A stretch of DNA of 64,000 bases from Apoderus coryli. Lineage: Eukaryota; Arthropoda; Insecta; Coleoptera; Attelabidae. This document shows positions 11,176-25,293 of the stretch, piece after piece. The translations under genes were made by a program, and so were the position numbers. The notes under the pieces were generated by a model. That model did not search any database and was not told the origin of the DNA. It was given only the letters and a program-made list of their open reading frames with translations. Numbering within the stretch: the stretch's first letter is position 1; every line of letters begins with the position of its first letter. The DNA is taken from contig OU452199.1 in NCBI GenBank assembly GCA_911728435.2, positions 26,050,860 through 26,114,859 of the forward strand. The letters are read 5' to 3'.

Positions 11176-12211
11176 CCAATGCATTAAAATCAGAACATCT
11201 CTAAGTATGCCTGCCACTACGTGGCGTAGACTAGCGTGTAAAGCATAGAGCAGTATTGTCACAGCCAGAAACCGTTTTGTAGTTTATTAATATCAAAAAC
11301 AAAACGCAACGTATAACAATTATTTAGATCATTTGCAACAGATATGCACCGGCAATGCTGTATTGTCAGAGAGAGAAATTGATGAAATTCTGTATTAATC
11401 TGGAGGGGATACGCAGGGAGGGTAGAAAAAAAAACAAGCGAATGTGGTGTGTGTCGTGCTGTTGCCAATTCGTCGGTAAAAGAAACACACAGGGTGATTT
11501 ATTACAAGTACAGTATTGAAATAAAAGCCTAATCTCTATGAATTAAATTTAATATAATAATATTTAATCCATGTCATACATGTTTCAAGACTAGACCAGT
11601 CCCATGATCACTGGCGAACAATCCTTAAATGAAAAGCTTTTAGATAGAAACATACTTTTGACTAAATATTTCACGTAGACAATGTGGCAAAGATGTAACA
11701 AGATTGTTGTAGATCTTATAATACCTATAATAAAAAAATTATCAGTGCTACCTATATTATATTAGGTATACCTATTATAATAGTCTGTCTCTTCATCAGG
11801 TATAAGTTCCACTTTATCGGTTTAGGTACTTAAATTTTACTTCTTTTTAATGTTTCTTCGGGTAAATAATAAGTTCGGTAGGAATAGGGCTTTGGGTATG
11901 AAACAAAAAAGATAGAAAATATAAATTTGATATAGGGGTAGTTCTAAGCATTTACAAGTTTGTGACGTGTAGCGATTTTCGATGCCGCCCCCGGAGGTAT
12001 ACATGAGGGCGGCGCAATGCCGTTTTAAATATCTCGTTTCGCTTTCTTGGAAAATAAAAAATTATAACTGATAACTGAAACTTAGTACTTAATACGTGGG
12101 CGCAAGAGGTAAGCTCACTTCACAGGTCTCTATTAATGAAAGAAAGTTAACATTTTGAGCATCTGCGTAAAATTAAATGTATCCGTTTGGTGGGTAGTTT
12201 TGATTACAATA

Positions 12212-12285
12212 AGTCGGTGCCAAGCCCAAGCCCGAAACAAAATAAATCTATATTTACCTACTACCTATTTGGCTTGGTACCGACT
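12212..12285. repeat. 74-bp hairpin
   Basis: AGTCGGTGCCAAGCC at 12212-12226 pairs with GGCTTGGTACCGACT at 12271-12285, with one G-T type mismatch in 15 positions. It is isolated in AT-rich DNA and may be a small foldback repeat. Confidence 0.75.
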
Positions 12286-13984
12286 ATTATGTGCATTGTT
12301 GTCTTTTGAATGATATTTGTATTTTGTTATTTTTCGTATTTTTTATTAGTTCTTTTGACAGCTCTGGTGTCATCAATACACCTGTATCCCGAATTGCACC
12401 AAATTGAGTTGCTATTGAACAAGCATATAATCCTAAATATAATATTCTTTTTGAACTACCTGTATCTCGAAAACCAAGCCGTAGCGGACCCATGTACATA
12501 TGAAATTTGTATCTTAAAATTAGTCAAAGAATCACCCTTTAAAGTTTGTACAAGTACTTATGCAACACCCTGTATACATAGATACTTTGATTTGCAATTT
12601 GCAAATCTGTCAAACTAGGTAATGCTGTTTTTTTTTATTTACTTTCAAATATGGTGTTATGTAATTGTAATCAAATTAAATGTTTGGGGATGATATTTAC
12701 GAGTTTTATTTTTTTATATAGAGAAACTGTTATTCAGTTTTTAAGGATCAATCTGAAGCAGACGATTGTACTTGTTAAAACATGAAAAAAGTTATTGTCG
12801 TGATACTTTTAACACCCTGTTGGTGGGTTTTTAAAGCTTTTTACGAAACGTGTTAACAATACAATCTACATAAATCGTTAGTTTTTTAAAGTTTTATGAT
12901 CATTGCACAAAAACCAATATTAGGGAGACTGTAAGTTTTTTTTCAATTCGGCGTTGCAGAATTTGAACCTAATTGTGATAATTGTGTTATTTTACTAGTA
13001 TAGATATTTTTGAGTAAATTAATTCGGTTATAATCGATGAGTAGAATCTTTGGAGTAAAATACATTTCACAAAAACCCTGAACCATATTTCTCAATAGAT
13101 TTAAATTTTCATTAAAAACAGATTAAAAATTCTAATTTTTTACATCCTGCATTTCGAAACCGTATTTTTTTAAATAATTATTGTCATGCTGGAAATTTCA
13201 AACCTTATTTACTTCAGCAACTTGTAAAAAGCACAGCCTTTTTAATATTAACATTTCTTAAAATCGATATTACGCGATAACGATGACTTTCTATCAATAT
13301 CACAGAAGGATACATTTATTACGTATATAATTTGTTAGATTTTACATCTCCGAATTGAAACACACGCAAAAAATGTGCATAAAAAAGTTAGGGTAGCATT
13401 TCACGCCTGTATGTCCCTTTAATTTACCCGCCTCTGAGATTTATTTTTTCATAATGTTAACGACAAGTTGAATCTGCTGTTTGAGTTTGATCCTTAAAAC
13501 TTGATCAGGTAATAACCGGAAGTCCTATCTATAACGCCAAATTTCGTTAATTTAAATATAACTTTTTGATGCATCCTTATATCCGAAATTTAAAATTAAA
13601 TGACTAAAATAATATTATTTTAGTCATTTAAAATTATTGTCTAAAACATTTAATAAACCAGCCCTGTATATTTATACTATTATAGTAATTTCTTTTATTT
13701 TCGTCCATACACATTAATCTTTGCGTAGATAGGTATACGTATACCATATAATTTTAAACAAAAAACACTGCTGCACAGTAGTACATATATGATACCTATA
13801 ATATAAAAACAAACTCCCACCTCGTAGGGGAAAGTATACTCGTCCTTGTCTAACATTGCCCATATGATTATTTTATTTCAACACAATACATATAACGCCA
13901 TCTACAATTTCATGGTTGCATGTTTTTCTAATAGATGTAGCTCGTGTCGAGACAGTTTCAATTTTTGTTTTATTTCCCATATAC

Positions 13985-14015
13985 GCTGACTATCTATTGT
14001 GTAGATTAATCTTTG
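13985..14015 (-). repeat. 31-bp inverted repeat, right copy
   Basis: Exact reverse complement of 11145-11175. Similarity stops sharply on the inner side after the 31st base. Confidence 0.85.
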
Positions 14016-15105
14016 ATAATACCATTAATTCACCGTAACCATCGTAAATATAAGGAATAGTATAAGCACTGTTTTCGGCACCCTTTGTTTTGCATTTATA
14101 GAGAGATACCGCCTATCGAGACAGGCAGCAATAAAAGATAACATATAAATCGTAATACGGGGGCATCTATGCACGCATGTTTAAAAATTATTCTTACGAG
14201 GGCGGTAAAAATTATATATTCGTGGTTATTTAAATTAAGTAGATAATTTTTAAATTAAAGCCATTGGTAGATACATAAAAGCTTTTTTTTTATTTATTTT
14301 ACACAAAATTAGCGATGTTTGATTTTTAACAAAAAAATGTAAAAAAGATATACTTACAAAAGAAAAATAAATTGAAAAAGTACAAAATTACATATACTTA
14401 ACTAAGTATTTAAGAAATTAAAACATAGGTATGAAACACAATATTTTAGCACATAAAAAAATAGAAAAATCACCTAGCTGCTTAGACCAAAATCAATATA
14501 GTTTGATTAGAGTTTCTTATACTAATTCTGTATAGAAACTGGGGTTGTTAGTTTAATAGCATGGTAAAATCTAAGAGATCTGTTCCATGTTATTTATTTT
14601 CAAGATCTAAAATTGTATTATTAATGTCACATATTTTTTTAAAGATTTTAAAAAATTCTTAATTTTACATGAGGTTTTACCACTTTATTATTAGAATTTC
14701 TTGCTTTGATTTGCACCTTTAAGTCGCGATTGGAAAATTTTAAAGTGTAATATGAAAACATCTTATTACGTACTTTTCAATAAAGGAAATGCTCTTGCAA
14801 TTTTTTTTTTATATTTAGCCACATGTGCCAAAATAATAAAATCGTCTATCTTAATCTGGAGAACTTTGCTGTGTGAAACCTAATGGGTTTTGACTTAAGT
14901 TATTTTGTAAATATTTTATTTTATAATATTTTCTTGTGTAAGTTTATAAAAAGATAAATATGCAACGTATATCTAATTACTTGTTTATAAATCATTGGAC
15001 AATTTAATGTTAAAAATATAGCGGAAAACAAAGTTTTTGTTCAAATATCAAATTCATATTCATTCATTTTTAATTAAAAATTAATCATTCTTATTATTAT
15101 TTACT

Positions 15106-15560
15106 TCAGTAAAAACTATTTAATCTCATACAACAAAGTACAACTGATATAATAATGCTCTTGTGCATGCTGCAATACAACCGGTATAAATCAGAACCAA
15201 GCGCGTCCACCAACTGCCTCCAGAAAAGAGTGGCGACCGATAGACAATATTTCGGGTAGATTTCATAGTGTCTGTCTTTTTTAAATATACTGTGCCGTAA
15301 CATTCTTGTATTAGTGTGCTAATATGTTTATTTAATCTCAATTTGTTATGTTATCGAGATAGACACCAAGGTTCTTGGCATACTAAACAATCGTAAGGAG
15401 TTCATTGTTAAGTACTATCCTAAATAATGGACCAAACATTAATAATTCCGTTATACTAGAATTCAAAAATAACTTATGTGACTTAGAGAAATATATTTCT
15501 AACAATCTCAAGGTCTCGTTTATATAGGTGTTTTAATTATTGTTTAGTACAGTATCGTTG
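15106..15560 (-). pseudogene. Non-LTR retrotransposon reverse transcriptase thumb region, decayed
   Basis: Minus-strand fragments in shifting frames follow the order seen after the catalytic site of CR1/Jockey-type reverse transcriptases. ELLMFGP (as in the usual LNPSKTE-LL-FG motif) is followed by AKNLGVYLDN and LRLNKHISTLIQECYG, then a degraded C-terminal stretch. The catalytic FADD/YADD box is not visible, so this is a 5'-truncated dead copy. Stops and frameshifts occur every few dozen codons. Clade assignment is only approximate. Confidence 0.55.
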
Positions 15561-18500
15561 GGATTGGATCTTAGACATTTGTTATCCAAAGAAGAATCGA
15601 CATATCCTAATTGTGTTACTGTGACACAATATTGCTGATGTTTGTATATAGAATTATTATTTGAGAACTTGAGACGCCCGTGACAATTTATGATCTATTT
15701 CCACATGTGATTAAATGTCATTTTAATAATTTAACTAGAGAACTGAATTGATATTTTCATTAAACATCTTTTCTTTGGTATTTGGAATTTCATTTTGATA
15801 AACCTATTCTGTAATAGTTAATATTTATAGCGGTTATACAAAAACTAAACTTACTATTACTATATATAGCATGTGTGAAATAAAAACATTTTGAAAGAAT
15901 GTTAATGTTGTATGAAATGACAATGATAAGAATGAACATTTTGTCTTTTGACAGGTTTGGAAGCAAATAGGTACAGGAAATAATAAATAAAGTATTTAAT
16001 GAAAAAAAAAAGTAAATTTATTTCGTGGACGTAAAATTTTTTCACATACAATAAGAACTGACTATGTCACCTGACCAGTTTGGAATTATCGCGTCCAACA
16101 CAACAGTTATAAAACTTTGCTCTAAATGAAATATAGATACAAGTTAACAAACATTACTTAATATTTTCTGCGATTTTTATCTAAAAATTAATTAAAATTT
16201 AGTTTACACTAGCTTTAATTTAACGTTAAAGCGCGATCATACCATTATCTGTACTTTTGTCGGACCTGTTGGTTCGTTGAGCGGATAGAATTTAATTGTT
16301 GCGCATATATATGTGACAAGGTCAAACAAACACTCATTATATTTCTCTTGACTTACTTTAAACATTATTATACAATCTGGTTGCTGTTTACGTATGTACG
16401 TAAGATTGTTAAATAACTTTATGGTGTCATTTTTTCTATTTGAAATAATTCTTACTTCTCGTAATAATTATGCACTTGATAAATTAATAGTATAATAAAC
16501 ACTAATAATAAATAATTTAAAATGTGGATATATTTAGACATGTGTATAATAATAGGTACTTACCTACGCAGAGTAGAATAATATCATTTATAAGAAGCAG
16601 GTACCGAAAATGTAAATTTTTTAGGCAAACATGAATTTCCAGCTACCATCTTGCATTCATTGAAGTAATTTTTGAAGTTCGATACAATTTTTATGAGCTC
16701 TGGTTTCCGTTGCGTTAAAATTTGCTCTGTATTTTAATTTGTCTAGAAATTGGTGTCAATTTCATGTAGGCCATATTTAATTATTTTACAATAATTACCA
16801 TAATATGCCATATTGCACATCGCTTTTCCAATTCACGAGCAAAGGCTTGGGATATCTGTAAATAAAACAATCATCTGCAACTTATCTAATATCATTAAAA
16901 TGGTGCCATTAAATTAAGAATTGACTTTCATTCCCATTAAATAAGTTCCACTACATAATGGACTACTTTTTTAAGATAAAACATTATTATTATAACAAGC
17001 CGACAAAAAATAGAGAAAAATATACTACAAAAAACATATGTTTGGTTTATATCGTCGAATTCGTTTTCTGCATAAAAAAATCTAACTACGCCACTAAATT
17101 ATGTGCAAAAATCTCTCTCAGGGTTAGTTTTTACCTTCCCGCTAAGTAAAAGGGTAACCGAGATACGAAGGGGAGTCCCATAATACAATATTTTCAATAT
17201 CGCCCTGTAACTCAGAAACTAAGAGGGTTATGACCATTTTATATGCGGCATATTTCGTTTCACAAGTGGCTAAGGTTCGCGAAAAGCGCAAGGTTTTATC
17301 TTTAAAAATAACCGAGATATCCGTAAGGACAGCAAAATGGGACACCCTTTACATTGCGTGTAAATAATCAGGATACATTTCGTTAAAATTTCTGAATGTT
17401 GTTTCTATAATGTTGTCACATTTCCATTGAATAATAAATAAGTTCATTGAAACTCCATTTGACTAATTATGTTCTTCCATTTTTAATATTTCCACACTTT
17501 CGATAATAAACAAAAAATAAATGTTTTATTAATTATGAATTAAATGTCAGATTATTACCATTTAATGTTTCGTGACGTAAATGACGTTTCAATGCTACCT
17601 AATTAAAATATATCGAAATAATCCTATTTTTCTTGAAACTTCATTTTATTTCGAAAATTTTATCATTTAGTGAATTTGATTGTCTTTCAGAATATTACAT
17701 AACATGCAGGGTTTCCACTTGAGATTGACTTATCCTATTTTTACTAGTATTTAACTTGTAACCTTATGGGTGACTGTCAAGATGGTCGATTTTTATAAGA
17801 TCAATCAAAATAAATTATTTATTGAAAAACAGTTCAAGAGAGGTATACGGAAATATCAAGCAGAAAAAATACCCCAAAAGAGATTTCCTATTTGAAATAA
17901 GAAAGTTGATATCAACTTCCGGTGCAACAGGAAGTGGCACAAATATTATAATATTATAGAGCGATAAATTGGATTAACCTGAGTAATCACACATAAGTTT
18001 TCAAAACATTTCAATATGCTTAATTTTCCTAAAACTTCTAATGTACCGTCGACCAACAATCACCCTGTATATAACCTAATATTTATTTTTCCCGCTATAC
18101 ATTACCTATGTGTTAATCAATCTTATTAGACCTAATTGAACATTTTAGTGCTTCGTAACTAGTGCAAGTTGGTTTCGTGGTTACTATATTTCTGCATTTT
18201 AAAACACAACACTATTATTGCGTAACAATATTCATTATTATTTTACAGACAAAAAATAAAGTAACGTGCGTTGTATATGAAACAAGATCGAGAAGAGCCC
18301 ATAACCGGTCAGGCTACCTTAAGTTTTGTTAGCAGGGCATAATTTGGACTGGACACTAACGGGAAATCCATAATTCGAAGAAAAAACGGTTCTTTATGCA
18401 AAATAAGTCATTTGAAATTTAAAATTCCTACATTTTTAATTATCAAACTTTGTAATTTATTTAAAATTATGGTTTAGCCTCTATTAATTTAATATACTTA

Positions 18501-19092
18501 GTATAAGTATAACTACATTTTGGACACAAATTAATATTGAATGAGGTCAAGTGGTCAGTCTATCATAATATACCTAGTGTGAACACTTTAAGTAGAATAT
18601 ACAGTGTGATTGTTTGGACGACTCTTGTAAATAACAAACAATTTTCTAGTTGTAATTTAAGCTCCTGGAGTCCAGCCCTGCTTGGTTTCAAAGTAATTTG
18701 TAGTAATCTTAATTTCGAAAAATCATGGATGGCTTTGAAATGTTCAAAAATCGTGGTTTGTACCCCGGTAAACTACCCTTTTCAGACGCGAAAATGTCGT
18801 TAAGAAAAGTTGTTCATAAACGTAGGTGTGTAAAATTTCTAAATGCTAGGCTTACTGTGTTTTTTTTTTCTAAGAAGTGCTCTTTAGGAAAATGAACTAT
18901 AAAATGGTATTAAGAAAAGCTATTTGGAATTGAAAGTTGTTGTGTTTTTTAATTCTTCGTAATATTAATAATTAACAGAATTACAAAAAATATCAACCAA
19001 ATTATACCTTACTACTATTGCTACATTTTGAATTTATTCTATTCTTGGAGACTAATCTGGTCATTTGGTTTAAATCAGTGCCGAAAAAAATA
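15561..19092. other. AT-rich intergenic DNA, no gene recognised
   Basis: No supported gene. Around 17150-17345 there is a more GC-rich block with two related AACCGAGATA segments and GGGACACCC, resembling a dispersed insect repeat. The short frame at 18537-18803 has no recognisable domain. Confidence 0.45.
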
Positions 19093-19180
19093 TTCTATTA
19101 AGGCACCTCCTACATTTACACAGTATTCAATTCGTGAGCTGACTTCTTCATAGGCAGCTGGAATTTCTTCCATATTAATT
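19093..19180 (-). pseudogene. Inverted partial copy of a mariner-like transposase C-terminus
   Basis: Reverse complement of this segment matches 19600-19690 closely: shared blocks include TTCTATTAAGGCAC, ACAGTATTCAA and TCTTCCATATTAATTGTT. It is therefore a second, more diverged piece of the same transposase end, lying about 0.4 kb from the first in inverted orientation. Confidence 0.75.
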
Positions 19181-19561
19181 GTTGGTGTCAGGTATGACTA
19201 TTTCGATATTTTTGAACAGGTAGCCATGGAAAAACAAGAAATTACACTTGTCAAAATATCAATAAAATACAATTAGTATTGAGTAATAGCTTTCAAAAAA
19301 GTTTAAAAATATTGTGACGATGTATTTAATTTATTGACCTAACTCTTAGTCTTAATTGAAAATGAAAAAGGAACAAAAAATGTATTTAATTCAGTGCATC
19401 GGCGATAGTTCCATATCTTGAATGAAAAATATCCAGAAACAACAGTTCAAAAATCGTACGCATGATGGCTGATTAAGAAATTTTTATGAACTGAAAGTAC
19501 AGATTTTAAAAACAAAAACAACGATTAAAGCAGATGGTTTATGCGGAAAAAATTGGCAACG

Positions 19562-19690
19562 ACAGCAGAATTAAAAAATACACTTTTAAACGCTGCAGAA
19601 ACAATTAATATGGAAGAAATTCGAGCTGCCTATGAAGAATGCAGGTCACGATTTGAATACTGTGCAAATTTAAGTGCCTTAATAGAATAA
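19562..19690 (+). pseudogene. Mariner-like transposase C-terminal fragment
   Basis: The open stretch reads AELKNTLLNAAETINMEEIR, then RSRFEYC and a TAA at 19688-19690. This matches the last 40 or so residues of mariner/SETMAR-like transposases, where a helix-rich tail ends in R-x-E-x-C-I-x-x-N-G-x-H-F. The catalytic domain upstream is not readable beyond a few scraps. It is a non-functional relic. Confidence 0.6.
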
Positions 19691-20283
19691 ATTAAAAATG
19701 TAGTAAGATGAAATTTGTTTGATATTTATTGTAATTCTGTTAATTATTGTTAAAAAAAATTTGGTCAGAAATCTAAAGTCCCAACAGTGCGGCATAACTT
19801 TCAATAATTCTAAATAATTTTTGTTAATACCATTTTTCCTAAGAGGCCATCAAAGCAACAGAAATTGATATTTAACCGGTTTGTTTTTACCTGATTTTAC
19901 GGATTGTTTCAAAATGTCGTTTGTGAACAATTATTAGTTAGTTATTGGATAAAAGATGGATTGATTGAGTAGAAATTGATTAGAACTCGTCTCTCGTCTT
20001 GTTGTTTCCACTAAACAAACTGTTGTTAAAAACTGCAATGCAACAAGAAAACCTTCGTGACTTTCAGCAGTTACCAGAAACAGACCTCAGAGCGATACAA
20101 TCTTGCTGAAATATTTTTAAATCCGACAACTCGTTTTAGTAAAAATTCTAGTTGGTATGTTGCCAATGTTTTGTCGCTTTGATGCAAAACTGACACTGCT
20201 GACAAGAGCAAAGGATTATATCTGCAATTTATTTCAGGATTTATAACTAAGAGTATTAAAAAGATTTTGGTTGCAACAACATT

Positions 20284-20516
20284 TTGTACGTTTACATTTT
20301 TTTGTGGCTGCCTTATAATGGGTTCCTCTTAGGACGCCTTCAAACTCATATACCAAAATTTACCTCAATTGGTAGATTAGGCGCTATCGTGGAAGAATAC
20401 CTACAGAAACACAGACAGACAGACTTCTCTGGAAATGGTCTTATTGTCTCAGGGGACTTCAAAATGGTTATTTTCGATCTTTATCTAATTTTTTAGCGTG
20501 TTCACAATACTTTCCA
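20284..20516 (+). repeat. Dispersed repeat with CAGACAGAC block, copy 1
   Basis: Shares an ordered set of blocks with 59740-59990: ACAGACAGACA, TCTGGAAATG(G/A)TCTTA, GTCTCAGG, ACTTCAAAAT, and GGGTCGGGAAAGT near its end. Not protein-coding. It is likely a short interspersed or non-autonomous element. It directly abuts the reverse transcriptase relic on its right. Confidence 0.65.
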
Positions 20517-21255
20517 TATGGGTCGGGAAAGTAATAACAATAACGGTCGTACAAAATACACAATACTTTCATACGATCCTAACACATTATACAAAAACTG
20601 GGCTCTCGGGGCCAAATTATCTATAGAGCCAGGCTCACAGACCGCAAGATCAGAGAGCACCCCCAAGCCATGCCACCTACGACAAGCCAACGAGTCCATT
20701 GCAAGATCAGCCTGGAGCTCGCAGTATATCGAGTGCCGATCTTTGAAAGTAAAAGTTCTATGCTCCTCAAAAGCAATGAACCTGAAAAATCTATGGTGAA
20801 CGTGCTCTAATCTCCTTTTGTGAAGTGCGTAACTAGGAGATAAAACTCCGGACGCATATTCGAGGCATGTTCTCAAAAGAGATGTTTACAGAAGTTTTAC
20901 AGAGCTATATTGTCAAAGTCCAAAGAACATATAAAACCTAAAAGCTTTAATGATTTGGAAACATTCTCTGATATGTGGTCCACAAATGTTAACCCACTAT
21001 CAAGAAGTACATCTAAGGCCTTAACAGCAGAAGCACTATCGAGCACTGTGCTCTGAATCGCATACGAAAAAAGCATTGGGTTTCTAATTTTTTCAAAAGA
21101 CATGTGATGAGATTTGGTAACATTAAGGTCCATAGTTTACAGTACACCATCCAGCAAGTCACTCGGTTTCAGTCCGCCTGAAGGCTTTTACAATCCCCCA
21201 GCCTGGCGACAATGGTGTAAAACTTCAGATCATCAGCAAATATATAGTAGGAAGT
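20502..21255 (-). pseudogene. Jockey-type reverse transcriptase fragment
   Basis: On the minus strand YIFADDLKFYTIVARLGDCK (21200-21250) is the catalytic FADD box of a Jockey/CR1-group reverse transcriptase. It is followed by LNVTKSHHMSF, a thumb segment VLLDSGLTFVDHI, then RTCLEYASGVLSPSY and a tail running to 20502. These are the normal order and spacing for polymerase palm, thumb and C-terminal region. The N-terminal endonuclease and fingers are missing (5' truncation), and the reading frame changes at least twice. The element's 3' end meets the CAGACAGAC repeat. Confidence 0.8.
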
Positions 21256-24200
21256 TACTGAAATGAAAACAGGATATATTTGTGTTGATTCGGAGTTTAG
21301 GTTAGATTTAGTAGAGAGAAACCTGTAATTTTGTCTACTATATGCCACAAAATTATTTCTAGTTAAATTATTTATGAAAACAAATGTAATATTTTGAGTC
21401 GTATGACATACGTATGTTTGAAAGCAGTGTCCTGTTTTAAACAAATGTATTTTAATTAAACATTATTGTCACAATCATATTCCACTCTATAAAGTAGTAG
21501 TAAATTTCTTACGAATCCAAATAACTTTTTTTATGTTAATGCAGGTAATATACCATGAATCGTTACTAATAATGGACAAAATTTGGTACCATGGTTACTA
21601 AATTGAAATTATCAGTGTAACAATACCAAGCAAACCAACCATTAGATAGTACATAAATACTTAACTCGTAATATTTTAAGTGGTCTTTTACAATAATATC
21701 ACTTTTGTTTATTATCCTAACATCCTGTCTAGTTGAAAAAATACGTGTAGACATTATATTTCATTTGGCAACTGCCCCCTTTATAATTAAGCTTATTTCT
21801 CAATATTTTTAAATTTTAATGGTTTATGTTTCACTGAATACCAAATACCTTCTTTTTTTGTAGTAGTAGTGGCTAGTAGTATAATTCGACGTTTGTTCAT
21901 CAATATTAGTCTTCTACAGGTTCCAGGGAAACAGTAATTTTAGTGTGATTCACAGTGCTCTTTATTATTTTTGTTTATGGGGTCATGAGAAAGTGACTAT
22001 TTGTTTCGACATCAGTTGTCAAATAAATATATAATTCAACCTTATGATATTTAATACAAAAGGACTTCCAAACAGTCGAGCAATGGTGTACATCAGTGGA
22101 CCTGGACATAAGCTCAGCAAAGTCTACAATAGTGCCATTTACCCAGAAAAGAACTTCCATTAGTGAACTCAATCGTCCCGAATGGTGAGATCAAAGAACA
22201 GAAATCACTGACAAGCAAAACTGTGGTTGTAAACTACTACGATGGACGTACAATATGAACGTGCGACATATCATGATCTATGGGGCAATAATTTTGCTAG
22301 CAAAAATGTTCACAATTGACAGAATCTTGAATAATTTTAAATAACAGCTAAAAACACTGAAAACTTGTTTAAACCATTACGTGTGATATACCACCTATTT
22401 TTGAATTAAAAATGGCTTTAAATTTAACAATAAAAAATCCAGGGCCGTATTTAAAATAACTAAATTGATGATGGTTTTTCAAAAACGAGACTTCGTAGTG
22501 AATATTTGTAAACGCTATCGTATTCTCAAAATGTAACAATAAGAAAGTGCTTTTAATTTTTTTCTGTAAGCATAACGTCAGAAATAAAAACGAAAATTGC
22601 AAAAAATTGTGTTTTGAAAAATTCTCGGAAACGGCTAAAGCTACTTTACTTTTGAAAACACCATTTAAAAGGTGTTTAAATTGTACAACTTTTCTCTAAT
22701 TTAGCCGACATTGTAACTCCTACCGTTTCCAAGATTCCAATGCTATCCCATTCTTATCTTTGACACAGTGTATATTTCACTATCTTCTTTGATTGGTGTA
22801 TTGTATAGATAATATGTAGGAGAGGTAATATTGAGAAATTGAACAAGTTTTATTTTATTTTTAAGTTTTGTATGTTTTGCTGGAAAGTACAATATTTTTA
22901 AAGCTCTGACCTTTACTCGACTTTTGCATAAAATTGACTCAATATCTATTTTTTAGATTTAACTGTCAGAAAAGATTACTGAATTCCCCGGCGTAATCAC
23001 CAAAGACTTTGTTTTCTGCTTGAAGACCAAGTAGAAAACAAAATGAATGAGAAAACAATGTTTGCATATATACGCCTTTAGCCTTTATATGTAATACGTT
23101 TTATCGGCAATTTCTGCAACTACATAATTGTGACCTACACGAGAATTGGCTGGTCTATAAGTTGTTAACATGAAATTAGGGCATCCTGCAGGCACTAATT
23201 AGCTAATAAATAGGTGACAACTTGTAGTTAAACCGTCCTACATCGCTCGATTGAGGAGTGTAATTGTTTGTTAGTATGCATTTCATATAATTTGGTTATT
23301 CCTGTTCGGTATCTATTGAAATATAAGCTAAAACTAAATCTGGACATTCATATTTTTAAAATATATAAACTAAGTGATACATTACGATACGCATAAAGGT
23401 CGAGACCCCAGATAAAAAAGACTTACTTATCTGGGCCGAGACTGTGGCCTCGCCCTTTCCTAGGGTAAGTAGAAAGTTACGGGGTCTATTGCAAAATTTT
23501 CTGATTTAATTAACTTCTGTAAACCTTCGTTTAGTTTATGGAATAGATCTGTAATCTCATTTTAAAAATTAAAGAACTCACTGGGTTGGGAATATATGTA
23601 TGAGAAACCAAGTTTTGCAATTGAGTCATTATGTGTGGGTTTGTAGATTAAGTATGTTTAATGGACTGTAAATTTAAAAAAAAATCATATTTCCTAAAAT
23701 ACATAAATTATTTATCATAGATCTTAATGAGACGCATTTGTTTATTAAAGAAATTTGTTGATATCTTTCTGCTTTTGAAATATTTCGTTTCTTTTCTACA
23801 TTCTGAGGTGGATGTCCCGGGTGCGCATCCCGGTCGGTGTATTTTTTATTATTACATCCCGCGCACTATACTGCCCGCACGATATGGAGATTTTGATGGA
23901 AATAGACGTTTTGAATTTCTTGATTACGAATATCATGTTTTTGGAAAAGTGTGTGTGTGTGTCAGTATATTTTGTGTGACCGTATGTATATAAAGTCCAA
24001 ACATTTTTTTTCTTACTAGTCCTACGGACTTATTGAATTACCTGTTAAGTCAAAAACGTGTGAAGTTTTTTTCCTAGAAAAATCAGGTGTCACAAATACT
24101 CTGTCCCCCTTGTTTTTGGTGCTCGTCGCGAAATTATTTGGTGAGTGATAATGTTGCACGAGACTGTGTTTTTTTCTTGGATTTTATTATTGCCTAAAAA

Positions 24201-25293
24201 TTAGCTCAGGTTATTAAAATCAAATTGGCAATATTTAATAATGTTTAAATATAAAAATGCACTACTGTTACAATGAATTTGTAAACAAATCTATACTAAG
24301 ACAACGATATTCTATATATAAGTTAATATGACAAACTCCATACTAATTTTTGGGTAATTAAAAACCATTGGTAGTTGACCTTGTCTCTGCTCTAACCACA
24401 AAGATAAAGAGAGCTACTTCTGCAATATAAAAACACAGTGTAAAGTAGCATTGTCATCAATATTACAAATATTACCTAAAAACTTAGTCTAAAATAAATT
24501 GGGTGGTGGTGATACAGATGTGGGAAGCGATATGTGCTTAAACTTCTTCGGTGGTGGATAATCATTAATGTATAAAATAGATTGAAATCATGTTTTGGTA
24601 CCGCTACTGCCAAGAGCATGTCTTAATTTAATTAGGGCTAATAAGGGTTAGGTAAACCTACATTTTGGTCACAAACGCTATTAATTTTTTTTCCTTATTT
24701 CAAGTACTCGTATATAATAATAAAGTGACAAGTCAGCAATTTCCGCTTCATACAGACTAAACTTTATGGACCAAATAGATTGATAAAGAGAAACAGTTTT
24801 AAAATGGTTCCCAAATCATCAATTTTTTCATGAAACTAATGTCATTAGAAAAGAAAAAAAATGTGTGTGCTTTTCTTATGGAAATCTACTCTCCTATACA
24901 ACATACTAACTTGCCAGGTCTAACATATGCTTTGCTGCCAGACTTTTTTTGAAAATTTCACCTTAAACATATTCCAGCACATTTTCCTCAACAAACCCAT
25001 ACAATACACAATATATTTACATATAGAAGAAATTAGATACTTGTTTTTCCAACAAATTTAATTTATACAACTTCCACAATCATATAACAGATATTAATAC
25101 TCGTACATTATATATATATTCTGAAGTAATCCATCTATCGAGGAGTGAATACATCAAAAAACTCCTAATTTTATACTTATTTTTATTTTAATACTATTCA
25201 CTTGAACTAAATCTGGCAGAATTGTTTTTAAATGACACACCCTCTAGGTTCTAGGCGTCTGCATATAACTACAATTTAAAAAAAACAATGATA
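21256..25293. other. AT-rich intergenic DNA, no gene recognised
   Basis: No supported gene. At 22625-22735 a hairpin-like element has GGAAACGGCTAAA facing TTTAGCCGA and CCGTTTCC. At 23380-23435 CCCAGATAA pairs with TTATCTGGG. At 23805-23850 CCCGGGTGCGCATCCCGG resembles the T-arm of a decayed tRNA-derived SINE. None is strong enough to name. Confidence 0.4.

Larger units (their letters stand above)
10581..15105. other. AT-rich intergenic DNA with scattered short inverted repeats
   Basis: No gene recognised. Short frames near 11.3 and 12.3-12.6 kb have no domain signature. The motif ACACCCTGTATA or close variants occurs at about 12565, 12810 and 13660. It recurs across the window and may mark ends of small elements. 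A GC-rich hairpin lies at about 11985-12014 (GCCGCCC pairing with GGGCGGC). Confidence 0.5.

Noticed and set aside
22075..22260. Possible decayed gene on the minus strand
   Set aside because: A moderately GC-rich frame without any family motif or splice evidence.
23380..23480. Spliceosomal snRNA-like sequence
   Set aside because: A hairpin and an ACTTACTTATCTGGG string are present, but no Sm site or overall snRNA fold could be matched.
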